64,000 bases of DNA from Streptomyces thinghirensis (GTDB lineage Bacteria > Actinomycetota > Actinomycetia > Streptomycetales > Streptomycetaceae). Under the pieces are notes generated by a model. It was not told the DNA's origin and made no database searches. It saw only the letters and a program-made list of their open reading frames with translations. Of the stretch, positions 1 to 10,626 are shown piece by piece. A program made the translations under genes and the position numbers. The stretch lies in the NCBI GenBank assembly GCA_021502835.1, contig JAKFGP010000050.1, positions 263,883-327,882 on the forward strand, written 5' to 3'. Within the stretch, counting starts at the first letter, position 1. The number at the start of each line of letters is the position of its first letter.

Positions 1-1385
1 TCGGCCTGGACCCGGGCTTCCGTACGGGCGTGAAGGTCGCCGTGGTCGACGCGACCGGCAAGGTCGTGGCCACGGACGTGATCCATCCGCACGTCCCCGC
101 CAACCGGTGGGACGAGGCGATCGCCAAGCTGGCGCGGCTCGCCAAGGAGCACGCGGTCGAACTGGTCGCCATCGGCAACGGCACGGCGTCCCGCGAGACC
201 GACAAGCTCGCCGGCGAACTGATCCGCAAGCACCCCGAGTTGCGGCTCACCAAGGTGATGGTGTCCGAGGCCGGTGCCTCCGTGTACTCGGCCTCCGCCT
301 TCGCCTCCCCAGGAGCTGCCGGACATGGACGTCTCGCTCCGCGGCGCGGTGTCGATCGCCCGGCGGCTGCAGGACCCGCTGGCCGAGCTGGTGAAGATCG
401 ACCCGAAGTCGATCGGCGTCGGCCAGTACCAGCACGACCTGTCCGAGGTGAAACTGTCGCGCTCGCTGGACGCGGTGGTCGAGGACTGTGTGAACGGCGT
501 GGGCGTGGACGTCAACACGGCCTCCGCGCGCGCTGCTCGCCCGCGTGTCCGGCGTCACCTCCGGTCTCGCCGAGAACATCGTGGCGCACCGGGACGCGAA
601 CGGGCCGTTCACGTCGCGGACCGAGCTGAAGAAGGTGTCGCGGCTCGGCCCGAAGGCGTACGAGCAGTGCGCGGGCTTCCTGCGGATCCGGGGCGGCAGC
701 GACCCGCTGGACGCGTCCAGCGTGCACCCCGAGGCGTACCCGGTGGTACGCCGGATGGTGAAGACCGCCGGGCAGGAGGTGGCCGGCCTGATCGGCAACA
801 CGTCCGTGCTGCGGTCGCTCGAGCCGGCGGAGTTCGTGAACGAGACGTTCGGTCTGCCGACGGTCACGGACATTCTGAGGGAGCTGGAGAAGCCGGGGCG
901 CGACCCGCGGCCCGCCTTTCAAGACGGCCACCTTCAAGGAGGGCGTGGAGAAGATCTCCGACCTGTCCGCCGGGATGGTCCTGGAGGGTGTCGTGACGAA
1001 TGTCGCGGCCTTCGGTGCGTTCGTGGACGTCGGTGTGCACCAGGACGGGCTGGTGCACGTGTGTCGGCCATGTCGAAGACGTTCGTGAAGGATCCGCGGG
1101 ATGTGGTGAAGCCCGGGGACATCGTGAAGGTGAAGGTGATGGACGTCGACATTCCGCGGAAGCGGATCTCGTTGACGTTGCGGCTGGACGACGAGGCCGC
1201 CCCGCAGGGTGGGCGGGAGTTCGCCCGGGGAGCAGAAGCGGGAGCGCGGAGGGAAGCCGCCGAAGGCAGCGGCAGCAGCGGCAGCCTCCGGCGGCGGCGG
1301 TGAGTGGCGGCAAGGGCGGTCGTCGGCGCCTGCTCCGTCCAACGACGCGATGGCTGACGCGTTGCGGCGAGCCGGGTTGGCGTAG
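1..1385 (+). CDS. tex: Tex transcription accessory protein, 3' part
   Basis: C-terminal half of Tex, a conserved cytoplasmic nucleic-acid-binding protein linked to transcription. The gene enters from the left edge. Visible in order: the YqgF/RNase H-like core ([15 protein letters not shown], near 3-48), the helix-hairpin-helix region (near 540-700), and an S1 RNA-binding domain ([19 protein letters not shown] near 972-1030, continuing to about 1195). The tail is Gly/Arg-rich and ends [13 protein letters not shown] with TAG at 1383-1385. Frame changes near 305, 530, 915, 1060 and 1225 break the reading. Each restores the family sequence in the next frame, so they are probably sequencing indels. 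It converges with the ABC-F gene to its right. Confidence 0.93.
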
Positions 1386-1489
1386 GCACGCGGTGTTGTA
1401 GCTGGGGGTGGGTGCGCGGGCCGGCGCTGGCCGGTGCCGCTGCGCCCACCCGTGCCGCCCCGGCGGCACGACTGCCCGCAGCCGCGGAG

Positions 1490-3164
1490 GGGCAGCCACG
1501 TGCGCTCCCACTACCTTGCCGTCCGTGACCTCCAGGCGTCTCGTCACCCTGACCGCGTCCAGCATGCGGCGGTCGTGGGTGATCAGGAGGAGCGTGGTGC
1601 CCTCGTAGGCGTCCAGGGCCGCTTCCAGTTGTTCGATGGCCGGCAGGTCGAGGTGGTTGGTCGGCTCGTCCAGGATCAGGAGGTTGACGCCTCTGCCCTG
1701 GAGGAGGGCCAGGGCCGCCCTGGTGCGTTCGCCCGGTGAGAGGGTCGACGCCGGGCGCATGACGTGGTCCGCCTTGAGGGGGCGAGCAGCCAGGAGGGTG
1801 CGGATCTCGGCCGGTTCCGTGTCCGGCGTGGCCGAGCGGAAGGCGTCGAGCAGGGCCTCGGGGGCCGTAGAACAGCTCGCGGGCCTGGTCGACCTCGCCG
1901 AGCAGGACGCGCCGGAGCCGAGCGCCGCGTGTCCGGCGTCCAGCGGGACACGGCCCAGGAAGGGCGGCGGAGCAGCGTGGACTTGCCCGCGCCGTTCGCT
2001 CCCGTCACCGCCACCCGGTCCGCCCAGTCGATCTGAGGAGACCGGGCCGAGGACGAAGTCGCCGCGCCGGACCTCGGCGTCGCGCAGGGTGGCGACCACC
2101 GCGCCCGAGCGTGGCGCCGAGGCGATCTCCATGCGCAGGTCCCACTCCTTGCGGGGTTCCTCGACGACGTCAGGCGTTCGATCATGCGCTGGGTCTGGCG
2201 GGCCTTGGCGGCCTGCTTCTCGCTGGCCTCGCTGCGGAACTTGCGGCCGATCTTGTCGTTGTCGTTGCCCGCCTTGCGCCGGGCGTTCTTGACGCCCTTG
2301 TCCATCCAGGAGCGCTGCGTCTGGGCCCGGTCCTGGAGGGAGGCCCGCTTGTCGGCGTACTCCTCGTACTCGTCGCGGGCGATGCCGGCGGGCCACCTCG
2401 CGTTCCTCCGGAGGTAGCCTCGTAGCCGCCGCCGTAGAGGTTGATCTGCCCCTGGGCGAGGTCGAGTTCGAGGAGATCTTGGTGACGGTGCGGGTGAGGA
2501 ACTCGCGGTCGTGGCTGACGACGACGGTGCCGGCGCGCAGGCCGGTCACGAAACGTTCGAGGCGCTCCAGGCCGTCGAGGTCGAGGTCGTTGGTCGGCTC
2601 GTCGAGCAGGAAGACGTCGTAGCGGAGAGAGGGGACGAGTGGGAGGCGAGTCGCGCGCGCGCCGCCCGGCCGCCCGACAGGGACGCCATCGGCTGGTGCA
2701 GGTCGACCGTCAGGCCCAGTGCGTCGGCGGTCTCCGCCGTGCCGGTCGTCGAGGTCGGCGCCGCCCAGGGGAGCTCAGCGCTCCAGGCTGGTCGCGTAGG
2801 CGTCGTCGGCGCCGGGAGCGGGCGTCGACCAGTGCCTGGGTGGCCTCGTCCATGCAGTGCGCTGCGCCTCGGTATTTGCCGGTGCGGGCGGGCCAGGAAC
2901 GCCCGGATCGTTCGCCGGGCGGCGGCGCGGGCCTCCTAGGAAGGTGGCCGACGGTGGCGGTCGGCGGGCACGGCGCAGCTCGCCCTGTTCCGGGGTGCGG
3001 TCAGTCCGGCGAGCATCCGCGTGGAGGGTGACCTTGCCCGCGCCGTTGGCTCCGACGGGAGTCCGATCACGTCGCCGGGCGCGACGACGAGGTCGAGCCC
3101 GGTGAACAGGGAGCGAGCCGCCGTGGCCGGCGGCGAGGTTCTTGGCGACGAGGGTGGCAGTCAT
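1490..3164 (-). CDS. ABC-F family ATP-binding protein (first of three)
   Basis: Cytoplasmic ABC-F ATPase: two ABC cassettes, no membrane segments. The family acts on ribosomes as translation factors or antibiotic-protection proteins. It starts MTATLVAKNLAAGHG at 3164. The first Walker A reads as GANGAGK after indel correction. A switch motif (VVVSHDREFLTR) lies near 2510, a basic linker (KARQTQRMIERL) near 2190, the second Walker A (GANGAGKSTLL) near 1985, signature SPGERTRAALAL near 1725 and Walker B LLILDEPTNHLDLP near 1660. The C-terminus after VTDGKV (about 1520) cannot be placed because every frame is open or shifted there, so the end is approximate. Its start lies 13 bases downstream of the 3178 gene's stop, suggesting co-transcription. 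No leader peptide is seen here, unlike the other two ABC-F genes. Confidence 0.88.
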
Positions 3165-3177
3165 CAGACCGCCGATT

Positions 3178-4242
3178 TTAGCGGTGGTCCACTCGCCCGC
3201 TCAGCCGGAATTCCCGTGCGTCACCGCGCCACCAGCACGCCTCCTCTCGGCGCCCGCGCCACCACGAAGGATTCCCCTTCACCGTCCTCGCGTCCAGGTC
3301 GACGCGGTGGCCGCCCGGTTCGAGTACGCCGTCGAAGACCTCGTGGGTGTGGACGCGGTGCAGGCGGTCCAGTCGGTACGCGGTGAGCCGTACCCGGCAG
3401 GTCGAGGTGACCTCGACGTCGGCCGCGGTACCGGTCGCCGTCAGGCGGGTCAGCCTGCGCCGCTCGGCCGGGCGCGCGGTCCAGGGCGTTCTCGATCTGG
3501 GCGACGAGCAGCGGGACGATCGAGCCGAGGCCGTCGACGTAGGACACGTCCACCCCGGCGTTCGCAAAGGCACGGCGTACGGCCGTCCGCTCCTCCTCGG
3601 CGACCGCGCGGCCGAAGGCGACGGCGCCGTAGGCACGCAGTTCGTCGGCCGTCACGTCACCGGCGTCATGGGTGATGTCGGCGCCGATGCCGATGGTGCG
3701 CAGCGCGGCGGCGAGCCTGGCGAGCAGGGCGACGCGGTCGCCGATCAGCAGGACCCTGCGTCGGGTTGTGCGCGGAGCCGCCGTCGAGCAGGGCGGCGAG
3801 GGCGGCACGGTACTCGGCGCCGGGGAAGCGGTACGGGCCGATGCCGTGGTAGCCGTTGAACTCCAGGTCGGCCTGTTCGCCGGTCTGCCAGGCGAAGTCC
3901 CGCCAGACGAAGTCGTCGCCGTCCCGCCGGATCACAGCGGTCACCGCGCCGCAGGCGAGGTCCTCACACTCGGGGCAGGCGTAGACGACGTAGCGGCCGC
4001 CGGGCAGGGGCGCGTCGGTCTCCAGGAGCAGGCTGCGGACCTGTGCAGGGTGAGGGATCGCGGGAGGCACGTCGGAGGCGAGCGGGGAGACGGCGTCCAG
4101 GTCGGAGAGGCGGAACAGCAGGGGACGTCCGTCGACGACGAAGTCCATGAAGTCGCGGTGGACCTGGTAGTCACCGTCGGCCCGGACGCCGCCGGCGCGC
4201 ACCGCCGGGGGCCAGAGCGAAGGTCGCGTACTCGGCAGCCAT
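3178..4242 (-). CDS. Conserved actinobacterial protein of unknown function with a CxxC...C motif
   Basis: I do not recognise a characterised family. The reconstructed protein is about 350 residues. The N-terminal half contains PECEDLACGAVTAVI (Cys pair plus a third Cys, near 3940-3990) and RRDGDDFVWRDFAWQTGEQ. The C-terminal half reads LLIGDRVALLARLAAALRTI, then ELRAYGAVAFGRAVAEEERT, which looks like a nucleotide-binding fold of SDR or response-regulator type, and ends with a beta-rich tail. Homologues are often labelled 'oxidoreductase' without evidence, and that label is not adopted. ATG at 4242 opens MAAEYATFALAPGG. It is divergent from the oxidase gene with 66 bases between. Indels occur near 4205, 3775 and 3475. 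Confidence 0.75.
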
Positions 4243-4296
4243 GCGGTGAGTATTCCCGGGGTGCGACCGCTCTGCGCACGGCATGGGGCATTCCGC

Positions 4297-4311
4297 TAAC
4301 GTCCCGGTGTG
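4297..4311 (+). promoter_or_regulatory. Candidate -10 (TAACGT) for a leaderless oxidase mRNA
   Basis: TAACGT at 4297-4302 lies 6 bases before the GTG at 4309, so transcription would begin at or next to the start codon. No ribosome-binding site is visible. No good -35 is present. The same arrangement recurs at several genes in the window. Confidence 0.4.
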
Positions 4312-5277
4312 GAGACCGAACTGGATGACGAAGTCGTCGTGGTCGGCGGCGGGGTGGTCGGGCTGACGACGGCCGTCGTTCTCGCCGAGCGCGGCAGGCG
4401 GGTGCGGCTGTGGGACGCGGGGAGCCCGTCGAGCGGACCACCTCGGCGGTAGCGGGTGCGCTGTGGTGGCCGTACCGCATCGAGCCGGTCGCGCTGGCGC
4501 GGTCGTGGGCGCTGCGCTCCTGGACGTGTATGAGGAGCTTGCGGCGCGGCCCGGGGAGAGCGGCGTACGCATGGTCGAAGGGGTGCTGGGCGAGACCGGC
4601 CTGGACGAGGCGGACGCGTGGGCGGCCGCACGGCTGCCGGGACTGCGGGTGGCGACAGCGGAGGAGTACGGCGGGTCGGGGCTGTGCAGGCGCGGCTGCC
4701 GCTCATCGACATGTCGACTCATCTGTCGTGGCTGCGGAAGCGGCTGGTGTCGGCGGGCGGTGTCGTGGAGATCCGCGCGGTGAGCGATCTGGCTTTGGGA
4801 GCCGTGGGCCGAGGCGCCGGTGGTGGTCAACTGCACGGGGCTGGGCGCCGGGGAGCTGGTGCCGGACGCGTCCGTGCGTCCGGTGCCGCGGGCAGCTGGT
4901 CGTCGTGGAGAACCCCCGGCATCCGGACCTGGATGGTCTCCACCGATCCCGTCTCCGGGAGATGGCGTACTTCTTCCTGCAGCCCGGCCGGCTGGTCCTG
5001 GGCGGCTGGCTGAGGAGGACGCCTGGTCGGCCGAGGCCGGACCCCGGCGGTCCTGAGGCGATCGTGCGGCGGTGCGCGGCGCTGCGGCCCGAGATCGCCG
5101 GGGCGCGGGTGCTCGCGCCACCTGGTGGGGCTGCGGCCGGCCCGGGACGCGGTGCGGCTGGAGCGCGAGCGGCTGCCGGACGGGCGGCCGCTGGTGCACA
5201 ACTACGGCCACGGCGGCGCGGGCGTCACCGTGGCCTGGGGCTGCGCGCGGGAGGCGGCCGAGCTGGCCTCCCGCTGA
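4309..5277 (+). CDS. D-amino-acid oxidase family FAD-dependent oxidoreductase
   Basis: FAD enzyme of the DAO family. Known members oxidatively deaminate D-amino acids to 2-oxo acids with H2O2 and ammonia; substrate here is unknown. The N-terminal dinucleotide-binding motif is [21 protein letters not shown] (GxGxxG type, from 4327). The middle contains the '[13 protein letters not shown]' FAD-domain loop near 4825. The C-terminal family signature [17 protein letters not shown] is near 5190-5240. Length, about 320 residues, is normal. GTG 4309 is chosen because it directly precedes the first beta strand. TGA is at 5275-5277, followed by a strong hairpin. Indels occur near 4425, 4680, 4900, 5010 and 5120. 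Confidence 0.9.
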
Positions 5278-5320
5278 CCGTGCCGCCCGGTCCGGGCGGC
5301 GCTGCGTTCAGACGGGGAAG

Positions 5321-5350
5321 GGGGCCGGCACGCGGGTGCGTGCCGGCCCC
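5321..5350. terminator. Perfect 13-bp stem-loop between convergent genes
   Basis: GGGGCCGGCACGC (5321-5333), loop GGGT, then the exact complement at 5338-5350, followed by TTT. It lies between the oxidase (+) and BCCT transporter (-) stops and can serve both strands. Confidence 0.85.
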
Positions 5351-5383
5351 TTTCCGTTCCCCCACCGAGCGACTCCGCGTCGG

Positions 5384-7125
5384 TCAGTGGTGCTTGCCGA
5401 TCGGGTCGCCCTCCACGTCCGTGCCGGGGCCCGGGCCGATGCGGATCTCGAAGTCGCCCTCGTACTGCTTGTGGCCCTCGATGACGGCCATCTCGACGGC
5501 TTCGGAGGCCATCTCACCGCGCACCATCAGGGGGTCACGGCGCAAGTCGCGCATCAGGGCGATACACATGAAGATCATCACGATGACGAAGGGCGCCGCC
5601 GCGAGGATCGTCAGGTTCTGCAGACCGGTGAGCGCGTCTCCTCACCGCTGCCCACCAGGAGCATGATGTGCGGCGACCGCGCCGGTCACCACGCCCCAGA
5701 ACACGACCACCCAGCGGCTGGGTTCGAGGCGCGCCCTTCTGCGAGAGGGTGCCCATCACGATGGAGGCCGCGTCGGCGCCGAGACGAAGAAGATGCCGAC
5801 GAGGACCATCACCAGCAGGCTGGTGACGGTGGCGATCGGGTCCTCCTGCAGGACCGCGAAGAGCCGGCCTTCGGGGGTCGTCTCGTCGCCGAGCCGGTTC
5901 TGCTCCTGGAGCCTCATCGCCGAACCGCCGAAGATCGCGAACCAGATCAGGCTGACGGTGCTGGGGACGAGGATGACGCCGCCGATGAACTGGCGGATGG
6001 TCCGGCCCCGGCTGATGCGGGCGATGAACATGCCGACGAAGGGCGTCCAGGAGATCCACCACGCCCAGTAGAAGACGGTCCAGCTGCTCAGCGGTCGGCG
6101 ACGCCCTCGCCGCCGCTGATCTCGGTACGGCCGGCCATCTCGGGCGAGGTCTCCGAGGTAGGCGAAGATCGAGGTCGGCAGCAGGTCGAGGATGAGGATG
6201 GTCGGACCCGCGACGAACACGAACACGACCAGGAGCAGGGCCAGCACCATGTTGGTGTTGGACAGCCACTGGATGCCCTTCTCGACGCCGGAGATCGCGG
6301 AGGCCACGAACGCCACGGTCAGCACCGCGATGATGCCGACCAGCAGCCCGGTGCTGACCTTTGTCCATCCAGTCGAGCTTCTCGACGCCGGAGCCGATCT
6401 GCAGGGCACCGAGGCCGAGCGAGGCCGCGGAGCCGAAGACCGTCGCGATGATGGCGAGGATGTCGATGACCCGGCCGCTCACGCCGTTGGCGTGCTTCTC
6501 GCCGATGAGCGGGGTGAACACGGCGCTGATGGTCTGCCGGCGGCGCCTGCGGAAGGTGCTGTAGGCGATACCGAGGCCGACCACCGCGTAGATCGCCCGG
6601 GGATGGAGCGTCCAGTGGAACAGGGTGGTGGCCATGGCCGTCGCCATGCGGTCGCCGGTGTCGGCGGGGCTGGTGCCGGGCGGGGCGGTGTCAAAGTGCG
6701 CCAGCGGCTCGCTCACGCCCCCAGAACATCAGACCGATGCCCATGCCCGCGCTGAACATCATGGCGACCCAGGACACCGTGCGGAACTCGGGCTTCTCGC
6801 CCTCGGCGCCGAGGTGGATGCGGCCGTAGCGGCTGGCCGCGAGCCAGAGGGGCGAAGACGACGAAGCCGGAGGCGGCCCGGCACGAACGCCCAGCCGCCG
6901 TTGTGCATCAGGCCGCTGAGCATGCTGCCGGAGGCGTCCTCCAGCGAGTCCGTGCCGGCCGCGCCCCAGATGACGAACGCGAGGGTCAGGGCGCGGTGAC
7001 GCCGAAGACGACGCGGTCGGTCCGGGGCTTGTGCTCCTGTCCCGGCAGGGCCGTTTCCGAACCCGGCAGTGTCCCTCTTTCGTGGTGTTCCTTGTCGCTC
7101 GGTCGGTCCTGCGTCTGGGCGGCAC
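5384..7125 (-). CDS. BCCT family betaine/carnitine/choline transporter
   Basis: Integral membrane secondary transporter for trimethylammonium compounds such as glycine betaine or choline, usually osmoprotective. Family hallmarks: the Gly-rich TM3 segment [10 protein letters not shown] continuing VSEPLAHF (near 6690-6760), and the Trp-rich TM8 signature [17 protein letters not shown] (near 6020-6085). About 580 residues with a cytoplasmic C-terminal tail ending GDPIGKHH. The tail has alternating acidic and basic residues ([18 protein letters not shown]). The start is uncertain: GTG near 7125 follows an AAAGG, with indels in the first 40 codons. Several further single-base shifts occur. No substrate-specific residue could be checked. 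Confidence 0.92.
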
Positions 7126-7197
7126 CTTTCAAGTCGGTGAGGGCTGAAAACAATCCTCTGCTACGCCCTTACCACGTGCGACGCGGAACTCACCCCT

Positions 7198-8493
7198 TCA
7201 ACAGCGGGTGTCGGGTTCACCTACCGTCAGGTGGTACGTCGCACGCTCGTCCAGGAGCAGCGGCACGAGTGCGCGCAGCGGCTGGCGCAGCGGTACGTAG
7301 GCGCCCCTTCTCCCCGGTCGGACGCGTTTGTACACCGTGCAGTGCGAGTTCGTCCTTCAGGTCCGTGTACTGGTCGGGGGGTGAGCCGGTAGCCGCAGGG
7401 CGGGTCCTCGATCACCTCGGTGGGCTCGGCCGGGTCGTTGTCCGCGCCGCCGAGGTAGACGGGCCCGGTGTCGGCCAGGCCGGACCACCGGGCGACCGCG
7501 GTGGCCGTCTCGACGCTTCCGCGCCCGCTGGTCCGCGTAGCGGAACATGCCGTCCAGGGCCGCAGAGCTGCGAGTTCACCCGGCGCCGGTTGTTCAGGGC
7601 CTCGTCCTCGCGCTCGGCGTCGGTGAAGCGCGTCGACGCGGCTCTCGATGAGGAGGCCGACCGAGTGTTTCACGCCGGACATGTTCCGCAGGATGCGTTC
7701 CCTGGCCGTCGCCGGCGGTCTGCACTGATCGGGTCGCCGGTGACCGGGTCGGTCCAGATGCCGTACGTGCCGGTCGAGTGGCCTAAACCCGCTCGGCGGC
7801 GGGGCGGACGTACGCTCCGGACAGGGTGCGGGCCTCGTCGTGGACCTGGGTGTGGGTGTTGAGGTTGCGGGGCCAGAGGTCAAAGAGGTCCTTGTCGTAG
7901 TACGGGGTGTGGAGCCGTACTCGTGCAGGTCGTAGAGGACGTCGGGGCGCTGGTCGCGGACGACGGCGGCCAGGGCGCGGGCCTCGGCCGTCTTCAGGGC
8001 GAGGGTGGTCGCGGTTGATGTCGACGCCGTCGCTGTTGCCGCGGGTGTCGGCGGCCCGGCCGTCGGGGTTGGCGGGTGGGCGACGACCAGCACGGTGGTG
8101 CGGTACAGGAACCGCCGGGTCCGCCGGTCCGTCGCGTAGGCCAGGTCCCGGACGGTGGGCAGGCATGCCTCGCGGCCGGAAGGCTCGTCGCCGTGCTGGC
8201 TGCACACGAGGAGCACCTTGTTCGGGGCGGAGTGCCTGCCGATCGTCACGAGGTTGGAGGGGGCGGTCCTGTTTCGTGGTGCCGATGCGGCCGACGGTGA
8301 CCCGGCCGCTCGCCCGGTCGGCGGCGGCCAGCAGCGCCTGCTCCTCGGGCTGGCTGGTCCAGCGGGCGCCGTGCGTCTTCTCGAAGCCGGTGCGGGGCGG
8401 GTCGTGTGCGGTGTCGGCGGCGTGGGCCGGCGCGGTGAGGAGGGACGCGGCGAGGGCCGCGGTGATCACGGTGAGGGTGCGCAGGCGGTTCAT
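7198..8493 (-). CDS. Secreted M14 family zinc carboxypeptidase
   Basis: Extracellular metallocarboxypeptidase removing C-terminal residues from peptides. Signal peptide: [20 protein letters not shown] ending AHA at about residue 25. Zinc motif [10 protein letters not shown] (HxxE, near 8185-8210), substrate motif NPDGR near 8050, DINRDH near 8020, and DLHEYG near 7930 are all visible after joining frames. A Glu-containing GLLIESRVD lies near 7650 as expected for the general base region. TGA is at 7198-7200. About 430 residues. It starts 41 bases downstream of the X-Pro peptidase gene, likely one operon of secreted peptidases. Confidence 0.9.
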
Positions 8494-8533
8494 CGGGCTC
8501 CCTTCGGAACGCGGTGGGTCGTGTGCGGCGCGG

Positions 8534-10478
8534 TCACGCCGTCGAGAGGCGCAGGGGGCGGGGGGCGGCGGTCGCCGTACCGGCGGTGGCCTCGGCGAAC
8601 GCGGCGGTGCCGCCGACGAACGGTACGCGTGCCGACGATGCGGGAGAGGTCCACGGTGAGGGTCGGCGTGTCGGCGGGCGGGTCGATGAGGTCCTTGTCG
8701 GTGCCCGCGACGATGAGCGCGAGGCGGTGGCCGGCCGGGACGACGTGGTCGGTGGCCGCCAGGTCGAGGGTGACGGCGTAGGTTCTGCCCGGGTGAGCGG
8801 GCGTCCCTGCCACCTGGACGCGTGGTTGCCGAGGTCGGCCCAGCCTCGGCTGACGACCGTGTAGTCCACGTCGGTGGTCTTCGCCGCCGTCTCCAGGTAG
8901 CAGGAGCTGTCGCCCGGGGTGCTCGGGCCCCTAACAGGTGCGGTCGGTGCGGGTGGTGATGCCCTCACCGCGGTCGGCGTAGTCGCGGATGGTGTCGGGG
9001 CCGAGGTCGACGAGTACGGCGGAGAGGTGGGCCGTCGGGGTGCTGGACCGCGTGGTGACGGTGACCTCGGAGGCGCCGGACAGGCGCAGGTCGCGGGTGA
9101 GCGGGCCGGTGACGAACCCGGCCTAGCCCGGGGTCGGCTCGTCGATGTGCGCGGCCCAGTCCGTCTCGTTCAGCGCAGGGTCGTCGGTGAACGTCTCGGT
9201 GCCGCGGTCCCGGCGCAGGCCGAGGGTGCCGACGCCCGGTCGCGCGGCCGTCGGCGGGGCGCAGCGTCGTGGTGGCGGTGGAACGCGGCGGCCAGGTCTT
9301 CGACGTCTCCCACTGCTCGGGCCGGCGTTCGATGTCGGCCATGGGCTCGCGGTCGATGCCGTTGTCGTAGCCGAGGAGTTCGTGGTCGAACCAGCGGTGC
9401 AGGGTGTCGACCCACTCGGCGCGTCGGAAGTCGAAGGGGGTCGACGTGGCCGGTCTGGAGAGCCAGATCTTGCGGTCGACGCCGTTCTTCGCGAGGGGCG
9501 TTCCACCACGGGCCGACGTGCTGCATGCGGACGTTGAGGTCCTGCGTGCCGTGGATCAGGAAGACGCTCGCCTTCCACCTTGCTCGCGGCCTTGACGTAG
9601 TCGCGCTCGGTCCACAGCCGCGTCCAGTCACCGGTGCGCGGGGCGCCGTCGACGAGCTTGTGCTGGACGGCGTCGCACCGGTCGCGGGCGTCGGGGCTGT
9701 TGACGTAGTCGGACAGCCAGTCGGGGCCCGAGCCGTAGAGCGGGGCGCCCTGGCTGAAGTAGTAGTCGTACCAGGAGGAGATGGCGGCGATCGGGACGAT
9801 GGTCTCCAGGCCCTCGACGCCGGTGGCGGCGACGCCGTTGGCTATGGTGCCGTCCCAGCTCTTGCCGATCATGCCGGTCCTGCCGTTGGTCCAGGTCGCC
9901 CTGGCGCGCTCTCGCCGCCGGTGCGGCTGGTGTACGCCTTCGCGCGGCCGTTCAGCCAGTCGACGACTGGCCTCCGCGGACTGGACGTCGGAGCGTCCGC
10001 CGACGTCGACGCAGCCGTCGGAGCGGTTGGTGCCGGCCAGGTCGACGCCGACGAAGGCGTAGCCACGCGGCACGAGGTAGTTGTCGTAGTACAGCGGCAT
10101 CCCGTCGACGTCGCCGTCGGCGTCGTACGTCTTCTTCTGGCTCTCGTTGCCGCGCCCGCAGCACGAGTAGTACGGGCTGGCGTCCATGATGACGGGGATC
10201 TTCCGGCCCTGTTGGGCGGGTTCCCGGGGGCGGACGATGTCGACGGCGACACGGTCGTCCTCGCCGTCGCCGTCCCCGTCGTACCCGGTGTCCACCCAGA
10301 CGACCTCGCGGATGGCGTCGTCGTAGGAGTGAACCGGTTCGCTCTGTCGCGGGGTCGCGGGGGGTGGGCTGTCGCGGCGGGCGTGAGAAGGGTTGCCATG
10401 AGAAGCGGCCGTGGCCGCCGTCACGAGCGGTCTCCAGATCGTGAAGCGCATGCGTATCGGCATGCGCGGACGGTACAT
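8534..10478 (-). CDS. Secreted Xaa-Pro dipeptidyl-peptidase (S15/CocE alpha/beta hydrolase)
   Basis: Serine hydrolase releasing X-Pro dipeptides from peptide N-termini. A signal peptide (MRFTIWRPLVTAAT, then a hydrophobic Ala/Leu stretch) lies near 10385-10450. The alpha/beta hydrolase core begins VWVDTGYDGDGDGEDDRVAV. The nucleophile elbow is GKSWDGT (near 9845-9865), in the context IGKSWDGTIANGVAATGV. WYDYYFSQGAPLYGSGPDWL (near 9720-9775) is typical of Streptomyces X-Pro peptidases. The C-terminal jelly-roll domain contains VPAGHRLALIVAGTDKDLID near 8700. About 645 residues, normal. It is divergent from an M1 peptidase across about 150 bases. Several indels. Confidence 0.9.
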
Positions 10479-10559
10479 CGGTCAACTCCCGCGCAGAAGA
10501 GGGCAACGTGTGTCTCATGACGGCCGAATGGCGATCGTGTGACAGGGGTGACCGTGGAC

Positions 10560-10589
10560 ATGACCGCGCGCACAGCAGCTGAATAGGCT
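10560..10589 (+). promoter_or_regulatory. Promoter of the M1 peptidase gene
   Basis: ATGACC (10560-10565), 18-base spacer, TAGGCT (10584-10589). This fits the streptomycete vegetative consensus. The predicted start near 10596 leaves a leader of about 30 bases containing GGAG before GTG 10627. Confidence 0.55.
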
Positions 10590-10626
10590 CCGAACAGACT
10601 TCGTGCCCCTACGACTTGGAGCTTTC

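Noticed and set aside
864..2549. 561-codon minus-strand frame running from the ABC-F gene through the tex 3' end
   Set aside because: Only the first part is ABC-F; beyond about 1500 it is antisense to tex and continues only because an indel removed the native stop.
8919..10520. Long open frame of 533 codons on the plus strand opposite the X-Pro peptidase
   Set aside because: It is an antisense frame kept open by high GC. Its Val/Gly/Arg-rich sequence resembles no protein, while the minus strand encodes a clear S15 peptidase.
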